Source: Ga0077555 sp050187415 (GTDB lineage: Bacteria > Pseudomonadota > Alphaproteobacteria > Rhizobiales > Hyphomicrobiaceae). Taken from it: a stretch of DNA of 64,000 nucleotides. Shown here piece after piece: positions 60,677 to 64,000 of this stretch. A model generated the notes under the pieces. The model made no database searches. It saw only the letters and a list, made by a program, of their open reading frames with translations, and had not been told where the DNA came from. Each line of letters begins with the position of its first letter. Within the stretch, counting starts at the first letter, position 1. Where the stretch lies: positions 83,554-147,553 of the forward strand of contig JBFWXN010000002.1 of NCBI GenBank assembly GCA_050187415.1. Direction: 5' to 3'. The position numbers were made by a program, and so were the translations under genes.

Positions 60677-62680
60677 ATGTCCAGCACAGCGACACCGACC
60701 AGCAGTGTGTCCAAGAAGGACATGGCAAGTGCCATCCGGGCATTGTCCATGGACGCTGTCGAAAAGGCGAAGTCGGGCCATCCCGGCATGCCGATGGGCA
60801 TGGCCGACGTCGCGACCGTGCTTTTCACCGAAGCGCTGAAGTATGACGCCGCTCATCCCGACTGGCTCGATCGCGATCGCTTCGTCCTGTCCGCCGGTCA
60901 CGGTTCGATGCTTCTCTATGCGCTGCTCTATCTGACCGGTACGCCGGGCATGGAGCTGGACGACATCAAGAACTTCCGCCAGCTCGGCGCCAAGACAGCC
61001 GGCCATCCCGAGTATGGCCACGCGCCCGGCATCGAGACGACGACGGGCCCCCTTGGCCAGGGGATCGCCAATGCCGTCGGCATGGCCATCGCCGAACGCA
61101 TTCTCAATGCGCGCCTCGGCGACGACGTCGTCGATCACCGCACCTGGGTTATCGCCGGCGATGGCTGCTTGATGGAGGGAATCAGCCAGGAGGCGATCTC
61201 GCTCGCCGGCCATCTGGGTCTCGGCCGCCTCATCGTTCTCTTCGACGACAACGGCATTTCGATCGACGGACCGACCATGCTCGCCACCAGCGAGGACCAG
61301 ATCGCCCGCTTCAAGGCGTCGGGTTGGTCGACCATGGCGATCGACGGCCATGACACCGCCGCCATTTCCAAGGCGCTCGCGGCCGCCAGGGCCGACAGCA
61401 CCAAGCCATGGCTGATAGCCTGCAAGACGCGCATTGGCTACGGCGCGCCGACGAAAGAAGGCAAAGCATCCTCGCACGGTTCGCCGCTCGGCGCCGACGA
61501 GATCAAGGGCGCCCGCGAAAACATCGGATGGCCATCGGGCCCGTTCGAGATCCCCGAGGCCATCCTCGCGGCATGGCGCGCGGCGGGTGCAAAGGGAGCC
61601 GGCCAGCGTCAAGCCTGGACTACGCGCTTCGCCAGGCTCGACGCCTCCCGCAGGGAGGCGCTGGCGCATCCGGCCGGCGCCGTGAAATCGGCCATCGCCG
61701 AAGCCGTTCGCACCTTGAAGCAAGCGGCCTCCGCCGAGACCTCCGAGAAGGCAACGCGCGTCTGGTCCGAGTTGACGCTCGACAAGCTGACCCAGGCCTG
61801 CCCCGCACTGATCGGCGGCTCGGCCGACCTGACCGGCTCGAACAACACCAAGGCCAAGGCGCAGCAGGTCATCAAGCCGGGCGATTTCTCGGGCAGCTAT
61901 ATCCACTACGGCGTGCGCGAGCATGCCATGGCGGCCGCCATGAACGGTATCGCGCTGCACGGAGGGCTGATCCCCTACGGTGGTACGTTCATGGCCTTCA
62001 CCGACTACTGCCGGCCGGCCATCCGCCTTGCGGCGTTGATGGGCCAGCGCGTGATCTTCGTTATGACGCATGATTCGATCGGCCTCGGCGAGGACGGACC
62101 AACCCATCAGCCGGTCGAGCATCTGGCCGCACTGCGTGCGATACCGAACCTGACGGTCTTCCGTCCGGCGGATGGCGTCGAGACGGCGGAATGCTGGGAT
62201 CTCGCCGTCGCTCCAGGCTCGAGCCCGTCGATTCTCGCGCTGACACGCCAGGGCGTGCCGAACCTGCGCACCACGCACATCGACGAGAATGTTTGCGCCA
62301 GGGGCGGCTATGTCCTGCGCGAGGCCAAAGGCGCCCGCCACGTGACGTTAATCGCGACCGGCTCCGAGGTAGGGTTGGCGGTGAAGGCAGCGGTCGAACT
62401 GGACAAGGCCGGCATCCACGCCGCCGTCGTCTCGATGCCGAGCTTCGAGCTGTTCCGCAAGCAGCCTACGGAGTACCGCGAGAGCGTGCTGGGTGAGGCA
62501 CCGCGCCTCGGCATCGAGGCTGCCGTGGAGATGGGCTGGCGCGAATGGCTGCGTCCCTCGGACCGGTTCATCGGCATGCATGGGTTCGGCGCCTCGGCAC
62601 CTGCGACCAAGCTCTTCGAACACTTCGGGATCACCGTCGCGAATGCGGTCGAGGCCGCGAAGGACCTCGCAAAGCAATAG
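60677..62680 (+). CDS. tkt: Transketolase
   Basis: A 667-residue thiamine-diphosphate enzyme of the pentose phosphate pathway moving two-carbon units between sugar phosphates. Blocks are AKSGHPGMPMGMADV, LSAGHGSMLLYALLYL, GPLGQGIANAVGMA, the ThDP motif GDGCLMEGISQEAISLAGHLGL...DDNGISIDG, and in the second half GVREHAMAAAMNGIALHGG, MTHDSIGLGEDGPTHQPVEHL and the SMPSFELFRKQ region. Length is normal. The ATG at 60677 starts MSSTATPTSS; the upstream frame is not transketolase-like. Nothing recognisable follows for about 400 bases. Confidence 0.97.
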   Translation: MSSTATPTSSVSKKDMASAIRALSMDAVEKAKSGHPGMPMGMADVATVLFTEALKYDAAHPDWLDRDRFVLSAGHGSMLLYALLYLTGTPGMELDDIKNFRQLGAKTAGHPEYGHAPGIETTTGPLGQGIANAVGMAIAERILNARLGDDVVDHRTWVIAGDGCLMEGISQEAISLAGHLGLGRLIVLFDDNGISIDGPTMLATSEDQIARFKASGWSTMAIDGHDTAAISKALAAARADSTKPWLIACKTRIGYGAPTKEGKASSHGSPLGADEIKGARENIGWPSGPFEIPEAILAAWRAAGAKGAGQRQAWTTRFARLDASRREALAHPAGAVKSAIAEAVRTLKQAASAETSEKATRVWSELTLDKLTQACPALIGGSADLTGSNNTKAKAQQVIKPGDFSGSYIHYGVREHAMAAAMNGIALHGGLIPYGGTFMAFTDYCRPAIRLAALMGQRVIFVMTHDSIGLGEDGPTHQPVEHLAALRAIPNLTVFRPADGVETAECWDLAVAPGSSPSILALTRQGVPNLRTTHIDENVCARGGYVLREAKGARHVTLIATGSEVGLAVKAAVELDKAGIHAAVVSMPSFELFRKQPTEYRESVLGEAPRLGIEAAVEMGWREWLRPSDRFIGMHGFGASAPATKLFEHFGITVANAVEAAKDLAKQ

Positions 62681-63095
62681 AAACATCGCTTGGTTGCATT
62701 CGCGCATGCGATCTCGCCACCAGCGCCGTCGGCTGTGCGGATCGGGGCTCAGCGTTTGAGCAATGAGCGTCGCGCGCGACGACATTTGGCTTCAAGTCGA
62801 AATCGGCACCGCGTCAACTCGGTCGCTCCCGCGGGGGTGCATCAGCTCGGCACACGCTGGCCCGGCACGCTCACATGGGCCTGCGTCGAGGCGCAGTGCC
62901 ACCGCATGGCTCGCATTCCATAAGTGTGCAGCTGTTGCCTTGCCGCCGCCACACGCGCGGCCGAAATCCCCCGCGTTGCTTCAGCGGACGATTCAGCGTC
63001 GACGAGCTCGGAATAGAGAGGCATAGGTGTCGTCACTGCACGATCGCCGGGAAGCACCTGTCGGAGTCGGCGCCGACACACCGGGAGGGAGCCCC
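62681..63095. other. Intergenic stretch, no convincing gene
   Basis: About 415 bases between tkt and the transporter. Several short open frames exist on both strands but none has a family motif, and they overlap each other as expected for GC-rich sequence. A leftward frame (62842-63081) has an alanine/arginine-rich segment but no support. The only functional element I see is the strong GGGAGG ribosome site at 63083-63088 serving the GTG at 63096. Confidence 0.5.
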
Positions 63096-64000
63096 GTGGA
63101 GAAACTGGTGGCCCCCCGCAATGATGTTGCGGGCGGCATCCTGTGGGTGACGCTTGCCATGGCTCTGTTCGCAGGGCTCGCCGCGTCGTCGCGCTATTGC
63201 ATGTCGCTCGGCTACCACCCGCTGCAAGTGGCTTTCTTCCGCTTTCTATCAGCCCTCATCCTGATGCTGCCGCTGCTCTATTGGCGGGGCACGTCGCTGC
63301 TGCGCTCGAAAGCACCCGAGCTCTACGCCGTGCGCGCCTTGATCAGCCTCTTTTCGATGACGGCGTGGTTTCTGGCGATCTCGCTCATACCGCTGGGCGA
63401 GTTGACTGCCATCGGCTTTCTCTCGCCGCTGTTCGGCACGCTCGCCGCCGTCGTCCTTCTCGGCGAGAAGGTACGCGCCAGGCGAATCACGGCGCTGGCG
63501 GTCGGCCTGGTCGGCGCCATGGTTATGCTGCGCCCAGGCATGTCCCCGGTCGGCCTGGGCCAGGGATTCGCGCTGTTCTCCGCCCTCTCGGGCGGCATCA
63601 TGGCAGTGCTGCTGAAGCAGCTCGCCGGTCGTGACGATCCCGACAAGATCGTGTTTCTGACGACCCTCATGATGACACCACTCTCGCTCATTCCGGCGCT
63701 GTTCTACTGGACCTGGCCGACATGGGAACTGTTCCTGCCGATGATCGTCGTCGGCTTGACCGGCGTCCTTGGCCACGTCTGCCTGATGCGCGGCTTCCGT
63801 GCAGCGGACGCTTCACTGGTGCTCACATTCGAGTTCTCCCGCCTGCCGTTCACGGTGGCGCTCGGTTTCCTGTTGTTCGGCGAGTTGATCGACGCTTGGT
63901 CCTGGGTCGGCTCCTTCATCATCTTCTGCTCGGCCGTCTACATAGCCCGCCGCGAGGCACAGTTGAGAGCGCAAGCCCGGCGCAAGGACCTCTTGGGCCC
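63096..64000 (+). CDS. EamA/DMT-superfamily transporter, partial at right edge
   Basis: The frame from GTG 63096 stays open to the window end (301 complete codons). It encodes a DMT protein with about ten hydrophobic segments: GGILWVTLAMALFAGLAASS, then VAFFRFLSALILMLPLLYW, and ALISLFSMTAWFLAISLIPL with the following ELTAIGFLSPLFGTLAAVVLLGE block (the EamA signature). The second half has GHVCLMRGFRAADASLVLTFEFSRLPF. A GGAGG lies seven bases before the GTG. The visible part ends in a basic cytoplasmic tail, so little is probably missing. Substrate unknown. Confidence 0.88.
   Translation, partial: MEKLVAPRNDVAGGILWVTLAMALFAGLAASSRYCMSLGYHPLQVAFFRFLSALILMLPLLYWRGTSLLRSKAPELYAVRALISLFSMTAWFLAISLIPLGELTAIGFLSPLFGTLAAVVLLGEKVRARRITALAVGLVGAMVMLRPGMSPVGLGQGFALFSALSGGIMAVLLKQLAGRDDPDKIVFLTTLMMTPLSLIPALFYWTWPTWELFLPMIVVGLTGVLGHVCLMRGFRAADASLVLTFEFSRLPFTVALGFLLFGELIDAWSWVGSFIIFCSAVYIARREAQLRAQARRKDLLG

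Noticed and set aside
60446..62341. Long leftward open frame across transketolase
   Set aside because: Antisense to a complete transketolase; low-complexity Arg/Gly/Ala product without motifs.
62842..63081. Leftward frame with SAARVAAARQQ segment resembling the C-terminus of Mg-chelatase/ComM proteins
   Set aside because: The similarity is one Ala/Arg-rich helix; the HVSVP-like segment is in the wrong order, and no neighbouring ComM remnant exists.
1..64000. tRNA, rRNA, CRISPR, insertion sequence, prophage or defence island
   Set aside because: Read on both strands: no cloverleaf-like sequence with a TTCGAAT-type arm outside genes, no repeated spacers, no transposase or integrase motifs, no long direct repeats.

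Overview
The window is a high-GC chromosomal segment of an alphaproteobacterium, most likely of the order Hyphomicrobiales (Rhizobiales). The evidence is lineage-typical gene content: a TrcR/DUF1013 cell-cycle regulator, DUF1491, a TIGR03808-type Tat-exported beta-helix protein, a small 'FPGIRYERW' protein, the DUF1214/DUF1254 pair, METTL20-type methyltransferases, and the envelope block rnd - lptC/A - lptB - rpoN - ptsN. It is mostly ordinary housekeeping and catabolic chromosome. I see no tRNA, rRNA, CRISPR array, prophage, integrase or insertion sequence.

Layout. 1-5.2 kb: the first 13 codons of a LivH-like permease, an EamA exporter, a YcgN-like protein, a class A penicillin-binding protein, and a DUF1214/DUF1254 pair. 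5.3-7.5 kb: three leftward lineage-specific genes. 7.6-17.6 kb: catabolism and transport, with mmsA, two M20 hydrolases, an amidase, a Mesh1-type HD hydrolase, a D-glutamate cyclase-like protein, and three membrane transporters. 17.6-22.5 kb: trcR, a MaoC hydratase, a divergent PRPP synthetase, a YghU-type glutathione transferase and ribF. 22.6-27.9 kb (leftward): an exported protein, two tandem METTL20-like methyltransferases behind an EVE gene, an orphan TctC receptor, a peptidoglycan amidase and a TerB-DnaJ protein. 28.1-39.4 kb: DUF2147, ABC-F, polA, enoyl-CoA hydratase, YihY, a disordered protein, a two-module L,D-transpeptidase and PsiF.

39.5-49.9 kb: an acyl-CoA synthetase divergent from prpE, then DUF423, kdsA, a GFA protein, an SDR that has lost its catalytic Ser and Tyr, an MFS transporter coupled to an unknown protein, YnfA and a cyclase. 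50-58.5 kb: a beta-hydroxyacid dehydrogenase-like protein, a lytic transglycosylase, and then the envelope/sigma-54 block (read leftward as rnd, lptC-A-A fusion, lptB, rpoN, ptsN). 58.6-64 kb: a dienoyl/enoyl-CoA reductase-type SDR, a TIM-barrel isomerase, transketolase and a partial EamA transporter running off the right edge.

The genes group into a few themes. Cell-envelope building and remodelling: PBP, L,D-transpeptidase, MltB-like transglycosylase, AmiD-like amidase, kdsA, Lpt machinery. Acyl-CoA and propionate metabolism: mmsA, prpE, acyl-CoA synthetase, enoyl-CoA hydratase, MaoC, SDRs. Amide and peptide breakdown: two M20 enzymes and an amidase. Small-molecule export: four EamA/DMT-type proteins, TSUP, MFS. 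The most unusual items are a single-polypeptide LptC-LptA-LptA fusion with an attenuator-like hairpin before lptB, an rpoN-ptsN junction with no hpf, tandem METTL20-like methyltransferases behind an EVE protein with a histone-like tail, an L,D-transpeptidase with a degenerate second module, and a Mesh1-type hydrolase inside an amide-catabolic operon.
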